Shown piece by piece: positions 11,951 through 24,759 of a stretch of 64,000 nt of DNA (its first letter is position 1; the number at the start of each line of letters is the position of its first letter). Source of the DNA: Pseudisothecium myosuroides (taxonomy: Eukaryota; Streptophyta; Bryopsida; Hypnales; Lembophyllaceae). The notes below the pieces were generated by a model. That model was not told the DNA's origin, made no database searches, and worked only from the letters and a program-made list of their open reading frames with translations. The translations under genes were made by a program, and so were the position numbers. The DNA lies in NCBI GenBank assembly GCA_951799445.1, contig OX637295.1, positions 4,092,001 to 4,156,000 of the forward strand, written 5' to 3'.

Positions 11951-12690
11951 CAACTATTTAAAAGCTTACATAACATTCAGTAGCCTTACTTCAAAGTAAA
12001 TGCCTTTTCCTCTTTGGAATCCTCATCCACGAAATTCATCCTCACATAATTAATGTATGCATTGGTACCAGGATAGTGGCAATACATTATGGTATGTTCC
12101 ATTTTCTTTTGTTAATTTTAGGACCAGACCTACAAATCAACAAATATTTATAGAAAAAGTTGTTGGCAAAGAATCCAATGAGTAATGCAATATAACCATT
12201 TGCCATCAATAATTTATTTTGGATTTTCAAATGAAAAGACAACTCTATATATACACATGGGGTGGTAGGAGGTAGAACAACCGCCATGTGGGATAAATAA
12301 ATTAGAATTTGTAGTTTCTCAAGCACTCATAGTTAAGTTAAAAGTAGGAATTGTATTTAAAGTGAAATTTCAAACCTCATTTAAGCATAGTAGAATAACT
12401 TTTCACAAAAAACTTTGAACTAAAAAAAATTGGTAACTAAAGATAAATTTTACCTCCAAAAATCTGTTTGGAATTTTGAATCTCTAATAAAAATTTATGG
12501 ACAAATTTCAAAGAGAATTTTTAAAAATGTTAAAGAAAATGTCTATTCCAACCCCTCTCTGAAATTTGTCCATAACTTTTGATTGAAATTAGTTAATGGG
12601 ATGAATCGGGAGGTAACAACATTGTGAAAAAAAATTAATTAATTTTTTGAATTTTTAAACTAATTAAAATTCAAGAAAAACTCCAATCAT
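11950..12690. repeat. Partial copy of palindromic repeat family P with shared flank
   Basis: 12235-12600 matches the left arm of the palindrome at 62441-63690 (shared 'ggggtggtaggagg', 'catgtgggataaataaatta', 'gcatagtagaataactttt'). The similarity also extends upstream (about 11960-12235 against 62190-62440, including 'ttccattttcttttgttaat'), so the repeat unit is longer than the palindrome. The right arm is missing here. Confidence 0.6.
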
Positions 12691-12694
12691 AGTA

Positions 12695-12775
12695 CTCCCT
12701 CTGTCTCAAAATAAAACCAATGTTTCTTTTGTATTTTACAAAGGAAACACTGGTTTTATTTTGAGACAGAGGGAG
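12695..12775. mobile_element. Stowaway-like MITE, 81 bp
   Basis: Near-perfect hairpin starting CTCCCTCTGTCTC and ending GAGACAGAGGGAG, flanked by TA on both sides (12693-12694, 12776-12777). This is the classic end sequence and target duplication of plant Stowaway (Tc1/mariner) MITEs. Confidence 0.92.
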
Positions 12776-14222
12776 TATAAGCAGTAAAGAGGAGCGTTTA
12801 TAAAACATCTTTTCTTCCATCTAAATGTTGATCTAGATTGTAGAGGGCTTGCACACTTCAGAACCCCTCTCAGCAATATGATTGGCTAATTTTGTATTTT
12901 TGTATTTATCGTAGCTTATTCAAGGTCTCTAATTTCATGTATGAATTTGATCATTTTAGTTAAATTAATAAATTAAATATGTTCTTGAAATCAAAAGTTT
13001 GGACAAGTGTATGGATTGATTCTCTCCTTAATTATGAAACATGGTCCTCGAGAACTCACTCACTTTGTCACTCATTGCCCCGACTATTGTAGGAATAAAA
13101 TTGCACCTATTTTTTAGTGGTTTATTTCATATTTCTTGAACTCTCGTGGCTAATTTGGGATTTTTGATTTCCACTGTATATTCTAATTTTCCAAGTCTTA
13201 TCATTGCTATAAAAAAACAATTCAGGTGATTAAGCTATATGCTTGGTGCCTTGGCCTTGGAGACCCACCGATGTCTTTGAATAAAAATTTGCCCCTTATT
13301 TTGTATGTGATAAATTTTTTATTTTGCAAATTTTCTTATCCAAGTGGTTCTCCAATTCCAAAAAATTTAGCTTTTTTGGCAGAAGACAAGGGAAAGCGTA
13401 GGTTTCTCTTCTTATAAAAAAATTAATTTATGAGTACAAATATGTAGGATAAGATCAAACTAGCTATCATATCATTCCAAAATTGGGAGAGAATTTTTAA
13501 GTTTCAAAGAATTGGAATCGCATTTATTGAGTTTCATGATGCTTTCATTTCCTCGTTAGTAGGAAGAAATTGCATATTAGAAGTAGTTTTGCCTTGTTGT
13601 CAAACTAAAAGCAATCAAAATTTCAAGTCTAATCTCTAAAATAGTTGTCCAAAAGTTGGAAACTTGCCTCCCCACTTTTGATGAACATTCATAAAAATTG
13701 TTATTGGCCAATAATTATAATTCTCCTGTATAACTATTGTATACATATATGTAGAATTCTAAAATTTCTTTTGTCTTTTGTGCAAAGTTTGACTAATTCT
13801 AGGTACATGGAAGTCTATCCTTTAAGGTGATTACACCTAAATGTACACAAATAACAAGCAATTGAATATTATTTATATTATTATATTGTCTAACTTGTGT
13901 TGGAACCTGTAGAAATCAATTGAGTATCCTAGATTCATTTTTATGCATTTTTTGGATACCTTATGAATAATCTATGAATTTCATGTGGCTATTCTTTGGA
14001 GATATCACTATCTTGCTTATGTGGGTAGGAAGGATTGAAAGAACCACCTCAACTTCTAGAATGAGCAGTGAAAATACAAGTGCCGATCATTGAGCTTAAT
14101 ATTTACAGGGGTCTGAGCAACTATGTTCAAGCTCCATGGAAATGTTGTAGTGCCTTTATTTCCTAGTAGCTAGCATGTGCCTCTGACTTTTTCTATAGAT
14201 TTGATGATAAGTGTGCCTTTTA
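12776..14222. other. Intergenic DNA, nothing recognised
   Basis: AT-rich, only short chance ORFs, no repeat boundary identified. Confidence 0.5.
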
Positions 14223-14246
14223 CCCCTAAAGTCTTGAGGAATTTAA

Positions 14247-17200
14247 TCCTTAAAGTCTCAAGACCTTTTTTTCATCAAAAATCACTTAAAATTGCCATTT
14301 CTATTGCAAATACTAAGAATTTTTATTTTTATTTTTTTCATATTTTACCATTGGATATTGCAGTACACTATTTCAAATATGTGTAAGAAATTTCGGAAAC
14401 CTTGACCCACTACAAAAAAACAGGGGTATAAATGACTGCGATAAATGACAGTTTTGCAGTCATTCCGGACATAATTGACTCCTCTACGACTTCAGGCCCT
14501 GCAGTCATAGTGGACAAGTCATTCTTTAAATGACTGCAACTCTAATATCACCAACGAATGGGGCCTTGGATGAAGAACGGATGGGAGGGTCTACGTGGCA
14601 TTCAGGTTTGGAGACAAAATTTTCTAAAAAAGCCGAGCAGTTGCCCATTTTTTGAAAAATTTGGCCGATTGTTGCTAACGTGGACCTTTGCGTGAGTCAT
14701 TCTACAGTCATTCTGCAGTCGTGAGGGAGTTGTGTCGACCAATGCGGGGCTAACACGTGTCCAGTCATTTATTGCAATTTTATCTTCAACGGACGAATGA
14801 CGCTTTGACACGTGTCCAGTCATTCTGCAGTCATTTGTAGGATGTACTTTTAAGATTGTCTAGTCATTTTTAAGTGACGCATGTAGTTGTTCTGAAGTGA
14901 CATAGATTTAGGGTTTAGGGTACATTCCAAGGACAGGGAAAATCATTTTTTGGAAACATTTTTAATTTGCGGCGATGCATTGTGTACAAAAAGGAATATA
15001 ATGACAAATAGAAGGGAACTAGTCATTCTACAATCACATATGGATACATTCAAAGTTCCATAGAAATACACCATACACAATATACCAAATACAATACATA
15101 ATATATACAATATGCCATATACATTATACAATACACCGTACAACATACAACATACTTTATATTTTGCATGACTCGCATGGCTTAGTGTGTAAGTATGAAC
15201 AGATGAAATGACAAGCCTTTTATAGAAGTGGGGTAGTAGTAGGCAAGACAAACCATGTGGGATATTGAAAATGCAGGAATTGTGTTACAAATAATATTTT
15301 AGACCTTATCGAGGTATAGTAGATTAATTTTTTCCAAAAAAATCTGAACTAATAAAAGTTAGAAAATCAATCTTACTTTCATCTCCAAAAATCCATTTTA
15401 CATTTTGAGCCTCAAATCAAAAGTTATAGACAAATTTGCTAAATGGATTGAAAATGATTGGCACATAAAGAATATTAGGGATTTAAGGTCACCTATTTGA
15501 CTTCCCCAAAACATAGACATATATAGTTGTTCTAGGACTCCTCACTTCATGCAAGGAAAGTATGATGATGACTACCCATGATGTCAATAGTCCTCCAGAA
15601 TTGTTGAATGTGCAGTATGTGGGAATGCCAGGCTGAGTGTCCAGTTGCTAATAGTGTAGAAGTCATTTGTTAGTCATTTTTGAGTCGTTTACGCAATACA
15701 ATCCTTCACCGCGACTTTTAAATGACTATGACGAAGTCATATTGAAGTCACATGAGTGTAGGGTACAAAGTAGCATTCAAAGAGTCCCCTAAAAGTACTG
15801 TAATGTTTGTGAGCCTTATCCTCCTTGTCCCTGGGGTTGCTTACAATCAACGGAGTAGTTGCATCTAGGAAGTAAACCATGGAGGAGTGGTAGACGCCAT
15901 TGAATTATCGACAAAGGAGAATCTATTAGTATAGGAGGAATATTAGGGTTCATTGTGGGAATTGTTTTCAATAGGTGCTGCTGTAGATGCTCGGGGTGCC
16001 CTTAATAAGTGCAAGAACATAGCAAAGGTCAGAAAATGCATGATAAACGTGATTCTAATAGGGAGATCCAATAGTTCTACATTTGGAAATGAGGATAACA
16101 AGAAATCAGTAGCCCATCACTTCTAGATTATTATAAGTAGTTAACTAGCAGTCATTTGCTAAGACACAAAGGACATCTTTATTAATACTACTGTAGAGAT
16201 TGCAAGGGTGACCGCTCCTCAATGGATGCTTATTACAGCGGAGGTAGTTAATCTAGTTGGGACTATCAAATTGTCAGTGGAAGAGAACTTATCAACTCAA
16301 GAAGGATATGAAGTTGTCATTACTGTAGTATTAGAGGCTAAGAATTAGAGTAGTGACCACATTGTAATTTATTAGTTTGCAAGAAGTCCTTGCAGAGTCG
16401 CTTGCAATCATTTTCCAGTGACAGCGTAGAGGTGGCGCAGTTGCGATATATGCGACCCCACACGTCAGAATTGTCTCAGCAGTTCAATGTCCAAAATTGT
16501 ATCAATTGGTGTAGTCATTTTGTAGTATGGAACGACTCCTATTGATTTTGCAATTGTAGTGCGGTGTGGTGTATTGGGTTAGAATGGCTTTGTATAAATT
16601 GAAAGTTTTCCATTTCTTTTCCCAGCTTGTAAAATTTGAAGGACTACCTACCCATGTTAGTACGGGCAGAGGTCCAAACCGTGAAACTAACTAGGGTCTC
16701 TAAAGGAGTTGTGCCAGTCATTCAATAGTCATTCTTGAGTCGTTCAAAAGTGAAGCTTAGTCAAATTTATGACAGAAAAATGACTCAAAAAAGACTTTGC
16801 CGGCCACGTTGGATTTATCCCTTTTCCCGCCAATAAGTTGACGATGCAGTGAACGAGAACATCGCTCCTGCGGCCTTTTTTTGTCAATTGTTCATCCCGT
16901 AGTCGCCGTGTCGACTCCAAAATGACTGGGGACAGATTTTCGTTCTACAGATGGTGCAATTAGAGAATTGCAGTCATTTTCTAGTGAAACCGGACATGCA
17001 GTCATTCCTCTGCAGTCACGAAAGTACCCATTTTCTTGTAGTGACCGCATAGATTGCAAGATATATGCGTTTAAAATGAAGATAGAAATTGTATTTTGGG
17101 TGAATTTTCGAAGATATATCTTCAAAATTAATTTGAAGAGAATCTAAAAATAATTTTATAATTTTGGCCATACGGATATTTTCTACTTTTTGTGCTTCAT

Positions 17201-17676
17201 ATTATCTTCTTTAATGCAAACTTCAAAAAAGTTGTAGAACTTAAAGTAAACTGGCCATTTACTGCACAACAATACCTTTCAATGACCAAACACTAACCAT
17301 ACAACCACCCCTCCAATGACCAAACCGACTAACGGCACAATTCAACTACCAATTCAATTGTGATGGAATCAAAATTTTGTATCACCGCCCAATGACCGCA
17401 CAGTGCGCGGTGATTGGTTGCTAGGAACTTTTAACTAGATTTGAGCTTCATCACCTTCAAATTGCGATAAAATTTGAAGGAAGAAATCTTTTTACATTTT
17501 GTTTTTTGAAGGTGAATCTTAATATGACATTTAATAATCATGCCAAATTTCAAAACATGCAAGTCTCTATTTTATGTGGAGAAGGGTTTGAATTTTTTTT
17601 GTGTGGTGATTGGCAAGTTTACTATATATCTTATAACACATTTGTATTTTATCCAAACCCCTTGGGCTTTTAGGGG
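14247..17676. mobile_element. TTAA-type element (family T2) split by a CACTA element
   Basis: The right end '..cttttagggg' is followed by TTAA (17677-17680). The left end 'tccttaaagtctcaagacc' is preceded by TTAA (14243-14246); a second CCCCTAAAG at 14223 may be a duplicated end. Removing the CACTA element (14408-17043) and one target copy leaves about 790 bp, close to the ~910-930 bp of related T2 copies. The left interior ('attgccatttctattgc') matches those at 40038 and 58560. Confidence 0.65.
14408..17043. mobile_element. CACTA (En/Spm) non-autonomous element, 2,636 bp, nested
   Basis: Starts CACTACAAAAAAACAGG and ends TTTTCTTGTAGTG, with a perfect 3-bp target duplication ACC (14405-14407 and 17044-17046). 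The subterminal regions are full of 'gcagtcatt'/'tgactgca' motifs, the usual transposase-binding repeats of CACTA elements. No transposase-length ORF is visible, so it is non-autonomous. 15200-15450 contains a decayed piece of palindromic repeat family P. Confidence 0.93.
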
Positions 17677-17680
17677 TTAA

Positions 17681-19087
17681 ACTTAATCAATTACAAGAAA
17701 GGAGCTATTGGCTAAATTCTCTTTGACGTGGCTTGAGATTGAGAGTCTTATCATTTACAAGGTAAGATATGTCCTAAAAACTCTATGTCAAGCAGTGCAC
17801 TTGTAATTTTCTCAAAAAAGACGGCATTGCATTTGGAATTGCAATATGGAATTTCATTGAGTGCATATTTGTGAGATTGGGAATAGTGAGCAATGTACAT
17901 GGAGGATAACATAGATACAACCGATTGCAACATTTTTCTCAATGTTCCCCTTGAAAATCTTACTTGATTTTGTTCATATTGATTGATGTTAGATGCCAAT
18001 GAATTTTGAATCCTATTGCAAATTATCTAAATATTGTCTTTGGAGGGGGGGGGGAGGCATGAATTTCTACTTTGCTTTGAAGAAATCAATAATTCATGTC
18101 ATTTTGTTTACAATAATTCTTGTACAATGTCATCTTTTGGTGCATATATTCCAATGAAAGAGGATAATAGTAGTGGTCTAATGGTGTTCATCACCTTGTA
18201 AGATGATATGAATTAGTATATTCTAGGTGGAGGGATTGAACTTGAGCTCTTCCAAAGGTGCTTTAATTTATCTTGCAGTAGCCTTGATATTTAAAATTTT
18301 CTTTTTCTAGATGCACATATAAGTTATATTGTGAGTTATTACAAACGGAGTTGGATAATAATCCAACAATGTAACAAGTACTAGTTTCTAGTAGTGAAAT
18401 TTCTTGTTGATGTTGAATTCATTCATTGACGTAATGCCTTAAAGAATCTATAGTTTGTTTAGTATAGCAATTGGTACATGTGTATTCATCTAACTTTGTT
18501 GTTTTCATTTTTTTGCTACATGACTTTGTTTGTAACTAGGGTTTGAATTGATCATTGCTTGAGGTATATTGATTTTGCAAGCATTATAATGGAATACAAA
18601 TGGAAGTTGCATCCAACCTACTTTTATTTATGTTTTTTGAACTTATCAAATAGTTATAAATTTCTAAAGTTGGAATCAATAGACTTTAAAAGCATTTCTA
18701 CTTTGAAATGTTTGTTGTGGGTCCATTGAAGAATCCAATATGCACCTTTGTTTTTGGATATCGTACTTCTTTAGATAAGGTAATATTATTGGTTTGACCT
18801 TCTATTTGGGAGACATCATCTTTGAGCAATATTTGTCATCATGTTCACTTTGTACATTAGAACATCAATTCAAATGGGGCAATGGGAATTGACTACTAAT
18901 GTCCTCTAGCTTTATTCATATGTTTTAGATTTTTTTTATCATTACATACAAGGTTTAGGGCATTTGTCATTTTGGGAAAGAAAGTCATTAGCATTTGACT
19001 AATTTGAATAGAGCACTACCACTTGTTTGTTGAAAGTTATATTGCCTTCCTCAATTGGTTGTAATTTTATGTTGTAGCTTTCCGTGC
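17681..19087. other. Intergenic DNA
   Basis: No gene recognised. Contains a G-run at about 18044-18054. Confidence 0.5.
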
Positions 19088-19446
19088 AGAGTTGTCTTGT
19101 CGAACACATTTTGGGGTTTGGTCGTCGTGTTGTCTGTCTGACGTCCAATGTCGCACATGACAAATGTAAGTATGTGTAACATTTTTGTCTAATAAGGCCA
19201 TATTTAACAGCTGAGACAATTTGAAATCTTACTTTAAATATGACCCAAAATTTACAATGTAATAAGTGTTTATTAAATTGAGATACTTCAATAAAATGAA
19301 ACGTTAATATGTCAAGATCAGAAATAGAGAGTGCTTTATTTAAAAGTTAACCTTAAAGTTGACTTTACTAGACAAACGGAGGGGCTATTGTCTGTCTGTG
19401 ACGTCGTGTTTGTCGAGTTGTCGCCAGGTTTGGGAAGACAACCATG
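19088..19446. mobile_element. MULE-type MITE, 359 bp
   Basis: Starts AGAGTTGTCTTGTCG and ends 'gaagacaaccatg'. Flanked by an exact 9-bp duplication TTTCCGTGC (19079-19087 and 19447-19455), which is the Mutator-superfamily length. A sister copy of the same length lies at 34501-34859. No ORF. Confidence 0.88.
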
Positions 19447-20904
19447 TTTCCGTGCTAAGTTGGAGCTTTGGTTTGAAATATTGATAGTTTAGCTTTTGAA
19501 GTAATCTGAATCAATGTTTATGATATGTTGTTGTCATTTAACATGAGATATATATGGTTATATATACACACACACACACACATTAATGAGACAATTAATT
19601 TTATGTTGTTTATGTTTCAATTTTGAAAGATGGAATTTGAAAGTATGTGAGAAGGATGGCCTTGAGAGAATATACATGCTAGTGAAATGATCTTGATGCA
19701 TACTAGTGCAAACGTGTGTCAAGTGATTGGTAAGAAGTGGAGGCCTCATTAATGGATTGGAATTGCAAATAACCTTGTTTTGTAAGAGTTGGATGGGTGA
19801 AAACAAACATGGTATTATAGAGATGAGAATTTTGGAAGTATGATTTTGGATCAAGTGCATCAATCAATACTGTTGCAATGATTCAGACTTTCCTTTTTGT
19901 TTTTGTTTGAGATGCGGTTTCCATCATTGGTTACTCTATATTTTTAAATTTCAATCATTTTTTAGTAGGATTCTTCAAAGCAACTTTTAAAATTGCATTC
20001 ATAGCTTGGAGGTTTTAGCTTTATTCACATAGAGGGTGCAAAAAATGAAGTATACAATAGCGTTCAAAGTTCATCTTCTTACAAACTTGGTTCCAATGAC
20101 CTGTAGTGTTGCCAATTTGATTCATTTTTGTACTTCCCTATATCTATAAGAAGTTACAAAATTGTCATATACCGTATTTGAATTGAATGGTATTGCACTT
20201 GATCATAATGACATCTAAATGTTGAAATGACATTCAAATGAAAGATGGTAATTGTAAATTGATGAATTCACTAGTATGTATCTTACCAAATTCCAATGGA
20301 CAATTTGAATTCTAAGATAAAAATATGGTGTTCCCTATAGTTCTCTTAAGGAACAATGCCATTGTTCTTTTAATATTTTCAAATTCAAATTCTAAGATTT
20401 TGTCTAATGCCTCAAAAAATTGACTAAGAATGTGGTATCTTGGAACTTTTTTATTTTGTTGGATATTAGATTTGTATGGGCATTGCTTGAAAGATTTTAT
20501 ATTATTCTCTATAGGAGATCATTTATAGTATACAAGTTAATTGAAACCTTCTTGGAACCTAGCTATTTCTACGGAGTTGGATTTTATTTTTTGACTACTC
20601 TCTTTGGTTTGGTTTTGAAGGTGTTGTAGAATTTCAAATAGATACTTCCATTTGGTGGATAAAATGGTGCGCTTCTTTATGTAGATGGCTTCATTCTTTA
20701 CTCTGACAATCTTTTGGAAATTCATGGGCTTTGTTTGGTCCACCAGGTAAGCATAAATGTTACTTAGTAATTGTTAGCAAGTGAAAAGTGCATGTTAGAA
20801 TTTAGTATATTGGTTAAATTCCTAGTTGTTGGTGTACTTTCTTATTTCATTTTACTTTGAGCTTGACAAACATTTATATATATGATTGAAATAATAATAT
20901 GTAT
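19447..20904. other. Intergenic DNA upstream of the NLR locus
   Basis: No gene recognised. A short (AC)n run lies at about 19563-19582. A first exon of the kinase-NLR gene could be hidden here or in the following 350 bp, but I could not identify it. Confidence 0.4.
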
Positions 20905-21094
20905 GGGCAATTTCATTAAAATGGCGGTATTCCAAGTAACACTTTGATGGTGTGCCATTTTCACCATCTAGGATAGGTAGAGATTTCAGAACGGCTATTC
21001 TAAACCATCTACGACAGGTATAGATTTAGAACGGCTGTTTTGAACTGTTTTCATGCCATTTTAAAATAATATTGCCATTTTATTGAAATTGCTT
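20905..21094. mobile_element. hAT-like MITE, 190 bp
   Basis: Terminal inverted repeats GGGCAATTTCATTAAAATGG and CCATTTTATTGAAATTGCTT (imperfect) are flanked by an exact 8-bp duplication ATATGTAT (20897-20904, 21095-21102). An 8-bp duplication fits hAT. It lies 168 bp upstream of the first kinase exon recognised. Confidence 0.8.
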
Positions 21095-21262
21095 ATATGT
21101 ATTCTAAATTCAATAGAGAGACCATTGTCTTACTAGACGGTGTTCAATGAGGTTTTATTTGTAGGATATGTTTTTATTGTTTTTATTCAATATTATAGGG
21201 TAATGTGTCTTTTACATCTCATCAAGATATTTTATTAACAAGAGAATTTTAATATTGTACAG

Positions 21263-22922
21263 GAAAGGCAAGGATTTCCAAGAAGTACAAAGGGAACATT
21301 TTAAAAGACTTTGCAATGATATATCAAGTCTTGAGAATTGCGTGAAGGCTATGGAAGCATCTCCACGGGAGAAAGTCTTGAATCAAAATCAATGTGTACA
21401 TCTTTTTGGCAAGCTCATAGTAGCCATGAAGGGGATCAACAAAATGTTGTCAAGTGCTATCAAGGATCTCAAGTTTCAATTTGTTTTTGATGAATTGTGT
21501 TATCTTCAAAAGAAAGTAGAGATTTTGGGGAAACAATGCCTTGAACAAGAGCGATGGTGTCATTCGGCTATATTTCAACTCCAAAACAAAGAAACTTTTC
21601 GTGAGTTGCTTTTAGACCTGAGGTGTTGTTATGATGCAGCACATGAGATGTACTTATTTTGCCATCCAAATCCATCAAACAATATCCTACCTATTGAGTT
21701 TGATGCTGCCACCTATGAACAAGTCCTTGAAGATGGACAAGTATTGAAGAGAAAGCTTGAACTCCTACTTCAAAAAGAAGACTCATCAAATCAAGATATA
21801 GTGCAACACCTGTTGTTAAGACTCAAAAATTTGGATCGAGTTGATGGTGGAGACTTGAATGCCTTGGAAGTTCTTCATGATTTCAAAACACCAAAATTAA
21901 TCAAAGGAATAGGTAATGGAAGTAATGGAGATGTGTACCAATCGAATTGGTTGGACCTTGCATGTGCCACAAAAGTGATGAAAGGCAATCCTAGAGATAT
22001 CATGAATTCTCAAAATGAGGTTGGCATCTTGGCCAGCTTGAGCCATCCCAATCTTGTTCAATTTTTTGGTTGTGGGATTACCAAAAATGTTGATGCAAAC
22101 TTAAAGGAAGAAGAAGTTGGTGAGATGCATTTAATGATGCGGTTGAAGAAATCAAGCTTGTTTCAAATGTTGAAAAATCTTATTCAATTTTCTGGGATGA
22201 CCAAAATAATTGATGAGGATCTGAAGGAGGATGAAACTAACAAGTTGCATTTGGTGATGGAACTGATGGAAACAAGCTTGTCTCAAGTATTGAAAAAAGA
22301 AAAAAGATCTCTATCCTATCCGGTTAAAGTTGACATCATGCACCAAATTGCGAAAGGTGTGAATTACCTTCATGACATGCAAGTTGCTCATCTTGACTTG
22401 AAACCTGATAACATATTATCAAGTTCAATCCATATGCAGGACTTGGATCCATGTCGCATTTTCAAGGTCATTGATTATGGAACTTCTCAATTAGAAATTT
22501 GTAGCAATCCAAAACCTCCGGAGGTTTCAAAGCCATTAGAGTGTCCAATTGGAACACTAGGATATATGTCCCTTGAAGTGATTAAGGGAAGCAGTTCATT
22601 GTATTGATTTCAAGCTAATGTGTGGTCATTTGCCATGATTTGCTCAGAGATTCTTTCAAGAAAGGTTCCATACTCTGATATGAAACCAAAAGAATTTTAT
22701 GATCAAGTACAAGGAACAAATGGCCACAACTTCCGACTAGATCTACCTGAAGATTGTGAAGGACTCACAAACTTAATTCGAGAATGTTGGTCTCAAGACC
22801 CTCTTCAATGGCCAACATTTTCTAATATTTGTGAAAGGCTCACAAGTTTGAAAAAGTTTTTTTTGAAGGGAGGATCTTGTGCCTCAAGAGATTCCAAGTC
22901 CATTGAGAACCATGTCTCAAGG
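21263..22922 (+). pseudogene. NLR exon: helical N-terminal region and kinase domain
   Basis: Roughly the first 200 codons are helical and Leu/Lys/Cys-rich, of unknown family. The kinase follows: Gly-rich loop G-N-G-S-N-G-D-V (21912-21935), beta-3 Lys codon 21972, catalytic loop H-L-D-L-K-P-D-N (22389-22412; HRD Arg replaced by Leu, catalytic Asp kept), metal-binding D-Y-G (22473-22481, for DFG), then Y-M-S-L-E where APE is expected (22563-22577). TGA at 22605-22607 cuts the frame. The same frame resumes with N-V-W-S-F-A (Asp to Asn) and ends with D-P-L-Q-W-P-T-F, where the conserved Arg is Trp (22809). A 126-bp tandem duplication (22050-22175 and 22176-22295) repeats the beta-4/beta-5/hinge segment. 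The exon ends at a GGGTATGA donor in phase 0. Confidence 0.85.
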
Positions 22923-23067
22923 GTATGAAATAGCCTAACTCTTGCTTTCATTTATAATTGTTTGTTTTATGTAATTTTCTTTGGCACTTATCATTCATTG
23001 TTTTAAGTGTTGTTCACAATTTTCATAAGATGATGATTTTCAAAAGATACCTTTTGTATTTGTATAG

Positions 23068-24111
23068 GTGGATGAACAAATGGCTCTTTCAAAGGACATT
23101 CCGGTCGATTTAGATCTTCAAATATCTAAAGTGAAAGGACTTTTGAAATTGAATTATATAGGCATTGTGGGCATGGGTGGAATTGGCAAGACCACACTAG
23201 CAAAGGCAATATTTGATGACGAGACAGTGAATTCCTCATACCATGCATCATGCTTTGTTGCGGAATGCAAAAACTATCAAAGTTCGTATGAGATACTGTG
23301 CAAGGTACTACCAAAACTTGGGAATGATGAGAAACCCAAGAGTTTTCAAGATGCCCAAGAGATGATGAAAGAACTCTTGGTTGAAAAGAAGGTTCTTTTA
23401 ATATTGGATGATGTCAAGGATGAAACTCAAGTGCGTGACATTGTTCCTCTTGACTTCGTACAAGCTAGCAAAGGTACCAATATAATTCTCACAACACGCC
23501 AATGGAATACCATTGAATCATTTGTGGGCGTTGAGGGAAGGTTGGACGTTGAATTGTTGGATGAAGAGGCTGCAACAACGCTTTTCACCAGTCACCTTCC
23601 TTGGGGTGAAGCTCCTTTGTCACCGGACTTTGTAGCATTACAAAAACAAGTTGTGGAAGCTTGCAATGGCTTGCCTTTGAGCTTGAAAGTGATGGGTTCA
23701 TTTCTCCACAATAAAAAGAGGTTGTGAAGTTGGAAACGAGCATTACAAAGGTTGGCAAGAGGGAAGAATCTGGATGATAATGAAGAAATTTGGAACACCT
23801 TGCAAATTAGCTATGACGGATTGAGCAATGATGTTGAAAAGGGCATATTTTTGGACGTGGCTTGTTTCTTTTGTCTAGATGTATATCCATCTGGCATATC
23901 AAAAGAGATGATTTTGTCCATATGGTTCAAGGATGGCATCCTTCCCGTTGGCGAATTGGAAAGATTGATTGACATGTCATTGTTGAAGGTTAATGAAGAT
24001 GGTGGCATTCTAGAAATGCATGACCAACTCCGCGACATGGGACGAATGATTGCCAAGGATACAAGGATTTGGAAAGCGTCCAAGATCCCAGATAATGGAT
24101 TTTCAAGTGAG
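23068..24111 (+). pseudogene. NLR exon: NB-ARC domain
   Basis: Starts after a 'tttgtatag' acceptor with V-D-E-Q-M-A-L-S-K. Motifs in order: P-loop G-M-G-G-I-G-K-T-T (23170-23196), kinase-2 K-V-L-L-I-L-D-D-V (about 23389-23415), RNBS-B G-T-N-I-I-L-T-T-R, GLPL (about 23665-23680), RNBS-D-like F-L-D-V-A-C-F-F, and MHD M-H-D (24016-24024). A TGA at 23725-23727 falls between GLPL and the following W-K-R-A-L-Q-R-L, with the frame continuing unchanged. Without the stop all nucleotide-binding motifs are present, so the ancestor was probably an active switch. Donor GAG|GTAATA. Confidence 0.88.
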
Positions 24112-24759
24112 GTAATATTTCAATAGTACAAGTGTGCAACTCAATATGAAAAATATGTTTTGCCATGTACTTTGAATGTAGTTAGTGAGCATTCAAACCC
24201 GTATTATTTCAAAAATCATGAGTTTTGGAATATTTTAGAATTATCAATTATTCTTTGACGCCCCTAAATGAAGATGTCCTACATTCTAATTTGAACGTTT
24301 TTAATTGCAGGATGCTAAGATTCTTGAAGGCATATCTTGGCAAAGGACTATGGTTGGAGAGGCCCAAAGTCATGATTTTGAGAATCTTTGAGTGCTTGGA
24401 GAGGCCCAAAGTCTTGATTTTGAGAAGCTTCGAGTGCTGATCATTGTAACCACTTTCGGCAATCTTGAAGCGCATGTTGAGGACTTGGATTTTTTATTTC
24501 AACTAGCTTCCCAATGTTCTAAATTGGAGGCAATTATAACTGAAAACTCTACAGATTGGATTGGATTGCATTATACATTTTGGGGACCCTCTGCAACTTT
24601 GCAGAGGAGAATATCAAACCTTTGTGGTACTTGTGCATCATTGAAGATTCTTGATCTAGTAGGATGTGGATTCCTTGAGCAATTACCAGAAAAGTTTGCA
24701 TCATGCCCTACCCTACTGTGGCTGAATATGAGTTTCTGCTTTAACTTGGTGGCCTTGCC

